Assembly (NCBI GenBank): GCA_947649205.1
Contig: CANSQM010000018.1
Span: forward strand, 1 to 53,113
Direction: 5' to 3'
DNA: 53,113 bases
Source: an uncultured Enterorhabdus sp.
GTDB lineage: Bacteria; Actinomycetota; Coriobacteriia; Coriobacteriales; Eggerthellaceae
Under the pieces are notes generated by a model. The model did no database searches and was not told where the DNA came from. It saw only the letters and a program-made list of their open reading frames with translations. Position 1 is the stretch's first letter, and each line of letters starts with the position of its first letter. This document shows positions 41,918 to 50,465 of the stretch, one piece after another. Made by a program: the position numbers and the translations under genes.

Positions 41918-43117
41918 TCACGCCTCCCTTCTCTTGCGGGGCAGCACGCCCACTTCGTGTTCCAGCGGCCAGTCGCGCACCGCCCGGTTCTCCGCGGCCT
42001 CGCCGGCCTTGGCGGCCGCCACATCGTCGCGCTGCACCACGAAGGGCACGCCGCCCTCGATGGAGCGCACGTTCTCCGCGTCGGGACACACCACCTGGAT
42101 GGCCGCCTGCTCGCTGGCCAGATACACCATCGGCCCCTTCTCGGCCACCATGAGCGCCCGCAGCTTCAAGCGGTCGTTCAGGGCCAAAAGCCCCTCCTCG
42201 GAGCCCACGATGATGGAGAAGGGCCCGTTCACGAGCGCGCTGGCGTACACTGTGCGCAGCGCCGTCTCGAAGGCGGCCCGGTCGGGTTCCATGGCGTCGA
42301 TCTCGCGCCAGGAGGGGGCTGCCATGATGTGGGCGGCCATCTGCTGGGACAGGCCGTGGCGGCGGGCCAGAAGGTCGAACAGGTAGGTGATGACCTCGGT
42401 GTCGGTCTGCAGCTCGCAGTCGTAGCCGAACTGCTCCACGTAGCGGCGGTTCGCGTCGTAGCTGGAAATCTCGCCGTTGTGGACGACCGACCAGTTCAGC
42501 AAGGTGAAGGGGTGCGCCCCGCCCCACCAGCCGGGCGTGTTGGTGGGAAAGCGCCCGTGAGCCGTCCAGGCCCAGGCGCGGTAGTCGCCGATGCGGTAGA
42601 AGGCGCCGATGTCCTCGGGGTACCCCACGCCCTTGAACACGCCCATGTCCTTGCCCGACGAGGCCACGAAGGCGCCTTCGATCTTCCCGTTGATATGGAA
42701 GACGTGCTGCATGGTGTACTCCGCCTCGTCCAGGCCGCTCGCGGCCAGGCGCATGGGGTGCGGCGCCATGAAATAGCGCCAGATGTCCGGCGGGTTCTTG
42801 ATGGCCGGGTGTTCCTCGGTGGGAATGCGCTCCTGCTTCTCGCAGAGGTAGAAGTGCTCCAGATAGGCCTCGGCGGCAGCGCGGGCCTCGCGGCTCTCGT
42901 ACATAATATGGAAGGCATACAGGTCGGCGTAGTCGGGGTAGATGCCGTAGGCGGCGAACCCGCCGCCCAGCCCGTTGCTCCGATCGTGCATGAGCGCGAT
43001 GGAGCGCAGGATGTCGCCTCCGTCGTGGCGCGCGCCGCTGCGATCCATGATGCCCGCGATGGCGCAGCCCGAGGGGATGCGGACCTCGCCCTCGCGGGGA
43101 ATGTTCCTGCGTGTCAT
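41918..43117 (-). CDS. Class II glutamine amidotransferase (first piece of split GltB)
   Basis: 399 residues, ATG at 43117 with GAGGAG upstream. Ntn-hydrolase GATase2 fold. The nucleophile must be N-terminal, and the first candidate is Cys18 (SGCAIAGIMDRSG), so a 17-residue propeptide would be removed. Later NWSVVHNGEISSYDANRRYVE and DTEVITYLFDLLARR match the family. It hydrolyses glutamine and passes ammonia to the FMN subunit, whose gene starts 5 bp after its stop. First gene of the leftward nitrogen operon and divergent from purF. Confidence 0.92.
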   Translation of the reverse strand: MTRRNIPREGEVRIPSGCAIAGIMDRSGARHDGGDILRSIALMHDRSNGLGGGFAAYGIYPDYADLYAFHIMYESREARAAAEAYLEHFYLCEKQERIPTEEHPAIKNPPDIWRYFMAPHPMRLAASGLDEAEYTMQHVFHINGKIEGAFVASSGKDMGVFKGVGYPEDIGAFYRIGDYRAWAWTAHGRFPTNTPGWWGGAHPFTLLNWSVVHNGEISSYDANRRYVEQFGYDCELQTDTEVITYLFDLLARRHGLSQQMAAHIMAAPSWREIDAMEPDRAAFETALRTVYASALVNGPFSIIVGSEEGLLALNDRLKLRALMVAEKGPMVYLASEQAAIQVVCPDAENVRSIEGGVPFVVQRDDVAAAKAGEAAENRAVRDWPLEHEVGVLPRKRREA

Positions 43118-43189
43118 AGCTGCGACTCCTCGTTCGTAGTTTCCAGCGTCCCCATGCTAGGCCCCCAACGTTACGTGGGAAGGTCAATT

Positions 43190-43220
43190 TTGTTTCCGCT
43201 TGGTACGGGTCTTGTTTCCG
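43190..43220. promoter_or_regulatory. Two TTGTTTCCG repeats in the gltB-like/purF gap
   Basis: Direct copies at 43190-43198 and 43212-43220, 22 bp (two helical turns) apart. They lie 73-103 bp before the leftward operon. The gap is 205 bp. Possible binding sites for a nitrogen or purine regulator. Confidence 0.4.
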
Positions 43221-43277
43221 GCGCATTTCCTCCCGGCCCGCGCGCCTCTGCGGCCGCGTTTGTCGGCTACCATGGGA

Positions 43278-43300
43278 GACCGCCGATAAGAAGGGCGGTC
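43278..43300 (+). promoter_or_regulatory. Hairpin in the purF leader
   Basis: GACCGCC (43278-43284) pairs with GGCGGTC (43294-43300), just before the GGAGGAG ribosome site. No T run; it could influence translation. No purine riboswitch core was recognised. Confidence 0.35.
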
Positions 43301-43322
43301 CCAATACGTCGTTGGAGGAGCG

Positions 43323-44735
43323 ATGCGCGCCATGGAAACCGTTGTCTGCGAAATGCCCGATGCCCTGGAGGAAGCCTGCGGCGTATTCGGGGTGTACGCC
43401 CCCGGCGAGGATGTGGGCCGCCTCGCGGGCTTTGGTCTGCAGGCTCTGCAGCATCGGGGCCAGGAGAGCGCCGGCATTGCCGTGGGGGATGGGGAGACGC
43501 TGCGCTGCCACAAGGATGTGGGTCTGGTCACCCAGGTGTTCGACGATGCGGTGATGGAAGAGCTGGGCGGCTTGCTGGCCGTGGGGCACGTGCGCTACTC
43601 GACGAGCGGGGCCGCCTCCTCGCGGGATGCCGCCCAGCCCCACCTGTCGACCATCGATGCGGAGTCCATCGCCCTGGTTCACAACGGCACGCTCCTCGGC
43701 ACCGAGGCGCTGCGAGCGTCGCTCGAGGCCGAGGGGGCCGTCTTCGCCGCGGGCACCGATAGCGAGGTGGCGGCCCACGTTATCGCGCGGGCGGTCCGCC
43801 GGGCCGGATCGGTCCGCGAGGGCATACGGCAGGCCATGGATGTGCTCGAGGGCGCCTATGCCATGATCCTGGCCACGCCCCGGGCCCTCTACGCCTTCCG
43901 CGACCCGCACGGCATTCGCCCGCTGTGCATCGGGCGCCTGCCCGAAGGCGGCTGGGTCGTCTCCTCCGAGACTTGCGGGCTCGATATCGCGGGCGCGGCC
44001 TACGTGCGCGATGTGGAGCCGGCCGAGGTGGTGCGCCTCGGGCGCGAGGGGCTAGTCGCCGAGAGCGGGCGAGCGGCGCCGCGGCGCGCCTCCTGCATCT
44101 TCGAGTACGTGTACTTCGCCCGCCCCGACAGCATCATCGACGGGCAGAGCGTCTACCAGGCGCGCCGGGCCATGGGGGCCATACTCTCGGCGGAGGCCCC
44201 CGTTCAGGCCGACGCGGTGATCGGCGTGCCCGACTCCGGGACGCCGGCGGCGGTGGGCTATGCCGAGGCGAGCGGCATTCCCTACGCCTTCGGCATCGTG
44301 AAGAACCATTACGTGGGCCGCACCTTCATCCAGCCCACCCAGGCCATGCGGGAGCGGGGCATCACCCTGAAGCTGAACCCGCTGCCCAGCGTTATCGCTG
44401 GCAAGCGCCTCGTGGTCATCGACGACAGCATCGTGCGCGGCAGCACGAGCCGCCAGCTGGTGTCCATGCTCTACGAGGCGGGGGCGGCCGAGGTGCACCT
44501 GCGCATCGTGAGCCCCGAGGTGCGCTGGCCCTGCTTCTACGGCATCGACACGGCCACCCGCGATCAGCTTCTGGCCGCCGGGCGCACCACCGAGGAGATG
44601 CGGCGGTGGATCGGCTGCGATTCGCTGGCCTTCATCTCCCTGGAAGGGCTGCACCGGGCTGTCGGCGGAGCGCGTCACCAGGGGTGGTGCGAGGCGTGCT
44701 TCACGGGAAGCTACCCGGTGCCCCGCCCGCTGTAG
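43323..44735 (+). CDS. purF: Amidophosphoribosyltransferase
   Basis: 470 residues, ATG at 43323 behind GGAGGAG. The nucleophile is Cys19 in EEACGVFGVY, after an 18-residue propeptide as in the Bacillus-type enzyme. RGQESAGIAV and HVRYSTSG form the GATase2 part. VIGVPDSGTPAA and the PRPP loop VVIDDSIVRGSTSRQ (about 363) form the transferase. Cysteines in SCIFEY, PCFYGID and WCEACF fit the 4Fe-4S ligands of B. subtilis PurF. First step of purine synthesis. Divergent from the nitrogen operon; other pur genes are not nearby. Confidence 0.96.
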   Translation: MRAMETVVCEMPDALEEACGVFGVYAPGEDVGRLAGFGLQALQHRGQESAGIAVGDGETLRCHKDVGLVTQVFDDAVMEELGGLLAVGHVRYSTSGAASSRDAAQPHLSTIDAESIALVHNGTLLGTEALRASLEAEGAVFAAGTDSEVAAHVIARAVRRAGSVREGIRQAMDVLEGAYAMILATPRALYAFRDPHGIRPLCIGRLPEGGWVVSSETCGLDIAGAAYVRDVEPAEVVRLGREGLVAESGRAAPRRASCIFEYVYFARPDSIIDGQSVYQARRAMGAILSAEAPVQADAVIGVPDSGTPAAVGYAEASGIPYAFGIVKNHYVGRTFIQPTQAMRERGITLKLNPLPSVIAGKRLVVIDDSIVRGSTSRQLVSMLYEAGAAEVHLRIVSPEVRWPCFYGIDTATRDQLLAAGRTTEEMRRWIGCDSLAFISLEGLHRAVGGARHQGWCEACFTGSYPVPRPL

Positions 44736-44953
44736 CGCCGCGCCCCCGGCAGCGCCGTTTCCAGGTGCGCGGACTCCCTTGGCCGCGCCCGCCCCTTCGG
44801 GAGGCGCCCCGGCACCCCTTGACGATTTTATGCCGCTTTGGCGTTGAGCGGGTAACCGGGGCGCCCTTCCGTCATCATGTCCCTCTCGTGCGCGGACAAT
44901 GGTTCCGCGAGCGGTACGGTATGTGCGAGACCGCGTGTGAGAGAGGGAGGCCC

Positions 44954-46240
44954 ATGAACAAGGACGCGCTGGTAATCGGATTGGCGCTGTTCGCCATGTT
45001 CTTCGGGGCCGGCAACCTCATCTTCCCGCCGTTCCTCGGCCTGGAATCCGGCGATCAGTGGCCCATCGGCCTTGCCTGCTTCGTCTTCGTGGACGTGGTC
45101 ATCTCCTGCATCGGGGTCGTGGCCATCAACCGCGCCGGCGGCTCCATCCTCTCCATCGAGGGGGTGCTGGGCAAGCGGGCGGCCCTCGTGCTGAACACCG
45201 CCGCCATTTTGTGCACCGGCGTCATCATCGCGAGCCCCCGCACGGCCGCCACCACCTACGAGATGTCCATCGCCCCCTTGCTCGGCGACCGGATCGGCCT
45301 CCTGCCCTTCTCGCTGCTGTTCTTCGCCGTGGTGCTGCTGCTCACCCTGCGCCCCGTCCGCATCGTGGACATCGTGGGCAAGGTGCTCACCCCGGTGCTC
45401 GTGGCCGGCATCGTCGTCATGGTGGCGGCCGGCATCGCCACGCCGCTCGGCCCCGTGGGCGCTCCCGAGACGGCCACGGTGGTGGCCGACGGCATCTCGG
45501 CGGGCTACCAGACCATGGACATCCTGGCCGTGGTGGGCTTCGCCCTCATCGTGCAGGAGTCGGTGCGGGCCGCCGGCTATGCCGACGGGAAGAGCCAGCT
45601 GTCGGTGACGGCCCGGGCGAGCCTGGTGGCCTGCGTGCTGCTGACCCTGGTCTACGGCGGCCTCACCTACCTGGGGGCTACGGCGGCCACGGTGGTGCCC
45701 GCCGATGTGAACCAGGCCACCCTCATCACCCTCATCACCGAGCAGCTCATGGGGCGCACCGGCCTCATCGTGCTCGGCGTGGTGGTGGGATTCGCCTGCC
45801 TGACCACGGCCGTGGGGCTCGTCGGCGCTACAGCGGCCTACGTGGAGCGCATCACCGACCGGCGCGTCGGCTACCGGGCGGCCCTCATCGCCGTGGTGGT
45901 CGTCGCCCTGCTCATCTGCAACCTGGGCCTCACTGCCATCATCAGCCTGGCGGCCCCGGTGCTGTCGGTCATCTGCCCGCCGTTCATGATCACCGTCGTG
46001 CTGCTGCTGTTCCGCCGGCACATCCGCTCCACCTGGACCTTCAAGGGGGCCGCTCTGGCGGCCGTGGCGGCGAGCCTGCTTCTGACCGCCCACGACCTCA
46101 CCGGCGCCCTCGCCTTCGTGGAGGCCGCGCCCCTCTACGTCTTCGGCTTCAGCTGGCTGCCCCCGGCCCTCATCGGCGCTGCGGCCGGTGCCCTTCTGGG
46201 ACGCCGCTTCGATGCCAAGGCGGCCCTTCCGCGTCCTTGA
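44954..46240 (+). CDS. brnQ: Branched-chain amino-acid transporter (BrnQ/LIVCS family)
   Basis: 428 residues, ATG at 44954 with GAGAGGGAGG upstream. About twelve helices. The N-terminal ALFAMFFGAGNLIFPPFLG is the diagnostic LIVCS signature, and ASPRTAATTYEMSI near residue 95 is the second. Na+- or H+-coupled uptake of Leu, Ile and Val at the cytoplasmic membrane. Single-gene unit between purF and the ech operon. No clear promoter or terminator is seen in the 218-bp and 206-bp gaps around it. Confidence 0.95.
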   Translation: MNKDALVIGLALFAMFFGAGNLIFPPFLGLESGDQWPIGLACFVFVDVVISCIGVVAINRAGGSILSIEGVLGKRAALVLNTAAILCTGVIIASPRTAATTYEMSIAPLLGDRIGLLPFSLLFFAVVLLLTLRPVRIVDIVGKVLTPVLVAGIVVMVAAGIATPLGPVGAPETATVVADGISAGYQTMDILAVVGFALIVQESVRAAGYADGKSQLSVTARASLVACVLLTLVYGGLTYLGATAATVVPADVNQATLITLITEQLMGRTGLIVLGVVVGFACLTTAVGLVGATAAYVERITDRRVGYRAALIAVVVVALLICNLGLTAIISLAAPVLSVICPPFMITVVLLLFRRHIRSTWTFKGAALAAVAASLLLTAHDLTGALAFVEAAPLYVFGFSWLPPALIGAAAGALLGRRFDAKAALPRP

Positions 46241-46351
46241 TCGGGCGGCCCGGGGACGCCGAATTTTAGTGCAGGTGCACAACCACCCGTACCCTTTTAC
46301 CGAGCATTAGCCGCTCCATCAGGGAAGGAGACGGCCCGGGGCGCGGTTCTT

Positions 46352-46360
46352 TGCTATGGT
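46352..46360 (+). promoter_or_regulatory. Candidate extended -10 of the ech operon
   Basis: TG-C-TATGGT (46352-46360), 87 bp before echA. A GAAGATCTTC palindrome (46367-46376) sits at the expected start region and could be an operator. Confidence 0.4.
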
Positions 46361-46446
46361 AGAGCGAAGATCTTCAGGGTCTCGCCCGGGCGGGGCGGAT
46401 AGATTCCGCCGTGTCGGGCCGAAGAGAAGGGTAAGGAGGATCCTGT

Positions 46447-48381
46447 ATGGAACTCAGTCTCGGACTGCTCGGCTTCCTCATCGTGTTCCCCCTCATCGTC
46501 GCAGCGGTGCTCTTGTTCGTGCGCCATGAAGGCCCGCGCCGGGTCATCGTGTGCGCGGCGGCAGCGGTCATCGCGGCGGCGTCGGTGGCACTCGTGGTGA
46601 TGAATCTGGGGGCGGCCACCGTCTTGTTCTCGTTCGAGAGCGAGGTGGTCGACTTCGTCTGCACGGGCATCTCGGCGCTCATCGCTGCGGTCATCATCGC
46701 GTTCGGTGTGCGCTACAAGAACGTCCTGGCCATCGCCCTGGCCGCAGTGCAGATCGTCGGCACGCTCGTGCTGGAATTCGTCTTCGCCCACGAGATCGAG
46801 GTGCCCTACGGGCTCTACTTCGACTCGCTGTCACTGCTCATGGCCTTCATCATCGGCGTTATCGGCAGCGGCATCTGCGTGTACGCCCTCGGCTATATGG
46901 AGGACTTCCAGGCCCACCAGCCCGAAGGCGCCGCCGATCGCCGCCCGCTGTTCTTCGCCCTCATGTTCGTGTTCCTGGCGGCCATGTTCGCCATCGTGTT
47001 CTCGAACAACATGGAGTGGATGTTCACGGGCTGGGAGGTCACCACGGTGTGCTCCTTCCTGCTCATCGGCTACACCCGCACCGAGGAGGCCATCAACAAC
47101 GCCTTCCGCCAGATCGTCATGAACCTGGCCGGCGGCCTGGGCTTTCTCGCGGCTCTGTACTCCTGCGCCATTACCGTGGGCACGTTCTCGTTTTTGGACT
47201 TCCTCGTCATCGGGGTGAACGAGCCGGCCATCGTCACCTTCGCCGTGACGGCCCTGGCCTTCGCCGGCATCACGAAGGCGGCCCAGATGCCCTTCCAGAC
47301 CTGGCTTCTGGGCGCCATGGTGGCCCCCACTCCCACGAGCGCCCTGTTGCACTCGTCCACCATGGTGAAGGCCGGCGTGTTCATGCTGGTGAAGCTGGCC
47401 CCGGTGCTCGCCGTGGCCCCGGCCCCCTCCATCATGGTCATGCTCGTGGGCGCCATCACCTTCGTGCTCTGCTCCTTCATGGCCATCTCCCAATCCAACG
47501 CCAAGCGGGTGCTGGCCTACTCCACCATCGCCAACCTCGGCCTCATTACGGCCTGCGCCGGCGTGGGCACCCCCGAGGCCGTGTGGGCAGCCACCTTCCT
47601 CATCCTGTTCCACGCCATCGCGAAGTCGCTGCTGTTCCTGTGCGTCGGCACCGCCGAGCACCACATCGGCAGCCGCGATATCGAGGATATGGACCTCCTG
47701 TTCGATCGCATGCCGCGCCTGGCCCGCTTCATGATGCTCGGCATCATGGCCATGTTCATCGCCCCCTTCGGCATGCTCATGGCGAAATGGGCCACGCTCG
47801 TGTCCTTCGTGGACGCCCAGCAGGTGGCCCTCATCGTGATCCTCGCCTTCGGCAGCGCCGCCACGTTCATGTTCTGGGCCAAGTGGCTCGGCAAGCTGGC
47901 CGGCATCGCCGGCTCGCCGGAGAACGTGGAGGTGACCGTGAAGCCCACGGAGTGGACGGCCCTGCTGCTCATGGCCTGCCTGCTCGTGCTCGGCTGCGTG
48001 TTCCTGCCGCTCATCTCCGCCGCCGTCGTGGAGCCCTACATCTTCGGCGTCTACGGCACCGTCGGCCAGGACATTTCCGCCGACAACCTGTGGCTGGCCT
48101 CGCTGTGCACCATCATCGTGGTCGTCGTCCTGTTCGCCGGCGTGGGCGCCAAGCCCAAGGGCCGTACCGTGGACGTGTATCTGGCCGGCGTGAGCCGCGA
48201 CGCCGATACGCGCTCCTTCCAGAACGCCCTGTCCGGCACCGCCGAGGCCACGACGCGCAACTGGTATATGGAATCGGTGTTCGGGGAGGCCCGCATCGCC
48301 CCGGTGGGCGTGGTGTTCAACTCGCTCATCATGGTGGCCGCGTTCGTGGTGGCCTTCGTCGTGACCCCGTTGGTCTTCTAG
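46447..48381 (+). CDS. echA: Energy-converting hydrogenase ion-pumping subunit EchA (NuoL-like)
   Basis: 644 residues, ATG at 46447 with AAGGAGG upstream. About 15 or more hydrophobic helices. The proton-conducting antiporter domain has EVTTVCSFLLIGY (about 198), AQMPFQTWLLGAMVAPTPTSALLHSSTMVKAGVFML (key Lys and His, about 280-317) and FHAIAKSLLFL, as in NuoL and MrpA. It translocates H+ or Na+ across the membrane, driven by the hydrogenase module. First of six closely spaced genes in the EchA-F order. Confidence 0.9.
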   Translation: MELSLGLLGFLIVFPLIVAAVLLFVRHEGPRRVIVCAAAAVIAAASVALVVMNLGAATVLFSFESEVVDFVCTGISALIAAVIIAFGVRYKNVLAIALAAVQIVGTLVLEFVFAHEIEVPYGLYFDSLSLLMAFIIGVIGSGICVYALGYMEDFQAHQPEGAADRRPLFFALMFVFLAAMFAIVFSNNMEWMFTGWEVTTVCSFLLIGYTRTEEAINNAFRQIVMNLAGGLGFLAALYSCAITVGTFSFLDFLVIGVNEPAIVTFAVTALAFAGITKAAQMPFQTWLLGAMVAPTPTSALLHSSTMVKAGVFMLVKLAPVLAVAPAPSIMVMLVGAITFVLCSFMAISQSNAKRVLAYSTIANLGLITACAGVGTPEAVWAATFLILFHAIAKSLLFLCVGTAEHHIGSRDIEDMDLLFDRMPRLARFMMLGIMAMFIAPFGMLMAKWATLVSFVDAQQVALIVILAFGSAATFMFWAKWLGKLAGIAGSPENVEVTVKPTEWTALLLMACLLVLGCVFLPLISAAVVEPYIFGVYGTVGQDISADNLWLASLCTIIVVVVLFAGVGAKPKGRTVDVYLAGVSRDADTRSFQNALSGTAEATTRNWYMESVFGEARIAPVGVVFNSLIMVAAFVVAFVVTPLVF

Positions 48382-48397
48382 GAAGGGTGTGATTGAG

Positions 48398-49267
48398 ATG
48401 ACTTTGCTGACGACCCTGATCGGCACCCTCCTGTTCGCGCTCGTCGCGCCGGTGGTCGGGTGCCTGCTCGCCGGCCTCGACCGCATTATCTCGGCCCGCA
48501 TGCAGGGCCGCGTGGGACCGCCGCTCTTGCAGCCCTACTACGACGTGCGGAAGCTCTTCGAGAAGGAGCGCGCCAGCGTGAACGCGGTGGAGCGCGTCTA
48601 CGTGGGGGCGGCCCTCCTGTTCGCCGTGCTCGCCGGCGGCATCTTCTTCTCCGGCGGCAATCTGCTTTTGTGCGTGTTCGTCATCACGCTCTCGAGCCTG
48701 TTCTTCATCATGGCGGCCTATTCCACCCGCAGCCCCTATGCCGAGGTGGGCGCCGCCCGCGAGACGCTCCAGGTGATGTCCTACGAGCCCATGGTGCTGC
48801 TCATGGCCGTGGCGTTCTTCCAGGTGACGGGCTCCTTCGACGTGGCCGCCGCCTTCGGGCTCACTCATCCGGCGGTGTGCACCATCGGCCTGGTGTTTTT
48901 GGGGGTGCTGTTCATCCTCACCATCAAGCTGCGCAAGTCGCCCTTCGACCTGGCCCTGTCCCACCATGCCCATCAGGAGATCGTCCGCGGCGTGACCACG
49001 GAGATGAGCGGACCCACCCTCGGCATGGTGGAGATCATGCACTGGTGCGAGAACGTGCTGTTCATGGGCTGGATCGGCCTGTTCTTCGTCTGGGGCGGCC
49101 CGCTCTCCCTCATCGCGGCCCTCATCGCCGTGGTGGTCGTGTACTTCCTGGAGATATGGATCGACAACAACTTCGCCCGCGTGAAGTGGCAGTTCATGTT
49201 CAAGTCGGCGTGGCTCGTGGCCCTCGTGGCCGGCGGCGTGAACATCGCCGTGCTGGCGTTTCTGTAA
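48398..49267 (+). CDS. echB: Ech hydrogenase membrane subunit EchB (NuoH-like)
   Basis: 289 residues; the ATG at 48398 is preferred over a GTG three codons earlier because GGAAGGG is ten bases upstream of it. Eight or so helices. RMQGRVGPPLLQPYYDVRKLFEKE near residue 35 is the NuoH/EchB signature, and RSPYAEVGAARET and ELSGP-like TEMSGP follow. It anchors the hydrophilic arm and links it to the ion pump. 16 bp after echA, 12 bp before echC. Confidence 0.92.
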   Translation: MTLLTTLIGTLLFALVAPVVGCLLAGLDRIISARMQGRVGPPLLQPYYDVRKLFEKERASVNAVERVYVGAALLFAVLAGGIFFSGGNLLLCVFVITLSSLFFIMAAYSTRSPYAEVGAARETLQVMSYEPMVLLMAVAFFQVTGSFDVAAAFGLTHPAVCTIGLVFLGVLFILTIKLRKSPFDLALSHHAHQEIVRGVTTEMSGPTLGMVEIMHWCENVLFMGWIGLFFVWGGPLSLIAALIAVVVVYFLEIWIDNNFARVKWQFMFKSAWLVALVAGGVNIAVLAFL

Positions 49268-49279
49268 GGAGGGACGAAA

Positions 49280-49723
49280 ATGGCATTCGCATCGAAATCG
49301 CCCTGGGTCATCCACTACGACGGTTCCAGCTGCAACGGCTGCGACATCGAGGTGCTGGCCACGCTCTGCCCCGGCTTCGACGGCGAGCGGTTCGGCGTCA
49401 TCAACACCGGCAACCCCAAGCATGCCGACATCTTTCTCGTCACCGGCAGCGTGAACGAGCAGAATATCGGCGTGGTGCGTGAGATCTACGAGCAGATGCT
49501 GGAGCCGAAGGTCGTCGTGGCCTGCGGCATCTGCGCTTGCTCGGGAGGGGTGTTCCACGACTGCTACAACGTCATCGGCGGCGTTGACAAGGCCATTCCC
49601 GTGGACGTGTACGCCCCCGGCTGTGCCGTGCGCCCCGAGCAGCTCATCGACGCCATCGTGGCCGGCGTGGCCAAACTCGACGAGAAGTCGGCGGCGATGA
49701 AGGCCGCCAAGAAGGGAGCGTGA
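49280..49723 (+). CDS. echC: [NiFe] hydrogenase small subunit EchC (NuoB-like)
   Basis: 147 residues, ATG at 49280 with AAGGAGGG upstream. Four conserved cysteines of the proximal 4Fe-4S cluster: SSCNGCDIE, ACGICACSGG and YAPGCAVRPEQ. No signal peptide, so it faces the cytoplasm. It passes electrons between the large subunit and the EchF ferredoxin. Short, Ala/Lys-rich C-terminus. Confidence 0.93.
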   Translation: MAFASKSPWVIHYDGSSCNGCDIEVLATLCPGFDGERFGVINTGNPKHADIFLVTGSVNEQNIGVVREIYEQMLEPKVVVACGICACSGGVFHDCYNVIGGVDKAIPVDVYAPGCAVRPEQLIDAIVAGVAKLDEKSAAMKAAKKGA

Positions 49724-49729
49724 GCGCCC

Positions 49730-50464
49730 ATGGACCGATTCAGCCAAGTGTTCAACGAGGTGCCCCTGGCCGAGGTGCACGATCTGGCCGCCCGCCGCGC
49801 CGAGGAGGGCTGGCGCTACGTGCAGATCCTCGCGGTGAACACCGAGGAGGGCATCGATCTGGTGTACTCCTACATGAAGGACGGCCTGCTGGAGAACGAC
49901 ACGGTGAAGGCCGTGGGCGCCGATGATGCGGTGCCCTCCATCACCGATCTGTTCCTGGAGGCCTTCGTCTGCGAGAACGAGATCCACGACCTGTACGGCG
50001 TGGCCATCGAGAACATCGCCATCGACTTCGGCGGCATGTTCTACCAGCTGGCCGAGAAGGCCCCCATGACCGTGGTGAGCCCCGAGCAGCTGGCCGCCCG
50101 CGAGAAGGCGAAGAAGATCGCCGCCGCCAAGGCCGCCAAGGAGGCCGCGGCAAAGGGGGAGCAGGCCGCACCGGCCGCCCCTGCGGCCGTCGCCGGTCCC
50201 ACGGAGGAGGAGATCCAGGCCAAGATCGCCGGGCTGGACCCGGAGAAGGCCGCGAAGGTGCGGGCCGCCATGGAGGCCAAGGCCAAGAAGGCCGCCGCAG
50301 CCGCCGAGGCGGCTGCGGTCCCGGCGGCCCCGTCGGCGGCGCTGACCGAGGAGGAGATCCAGGCCAAGATCGCGGGCCTCGACCCGGAGAAGGCCGCCAA
50401 GGTGCGCGCCGCTCTGGAGGCGAAGGCCAAGAAGGCTGCGGCCGCAGCCGGGAAGGGGGAGTAG
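49730..50464 (+). CDS. echD: Ech subunit EchD (NuoC-like) with a repeat tail
   Basis: 244 residues, six bases after echC. The NuoC-like core covers only about 1-110 (LYSY-like LVYSYM, ENEIHDLYGV, IAIDFGGMFYQ). The rest is an Ala/Lys/Glu-rich tail. It contains two copies of a 35-residue unit (158-192 and 206-240, beginning TEEEIQAKIAGLDPEKAAKV) that differ at one residue, Met181 versus Leu229. The DNA of the copies (50201-50305 and 50345-50449) differs mostly at silent sites. The tail is predicted helical. The core bridges EchC and EchE; the tail's role is unknown. Confidence 0.88.
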   Translation: MDRFSQVFNEVPLAEVHDLAARRAEEGWRYVQILAVNTEEGIDLVYSYMKDGLLENDTVKAVGADDAVPSITDLFLEAFVCENEIHDLYGVAIENIAIDFGGMFYQLAEKAPMTVVSPEQLAAREKAKKIAAAKAAKEAAAKGEQAAPAAPAAVAGPTEEEIQAKIAGLDPEKAAKVRAAMEAKAKKAAAAAEAAAVPAAPSAALTEEEIQAKIAGLDPEKAAKVRAALEAKAKKAAAAAGKGE

Positions 50465-50465
50465 C

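Noticed and set aside
43260..43322. Purine riboswitch before purF
   Set aside because: Only a simple 7-bp hairpin is present; the three-way junction and conserved loop bases of a purine aptamer are not seen.
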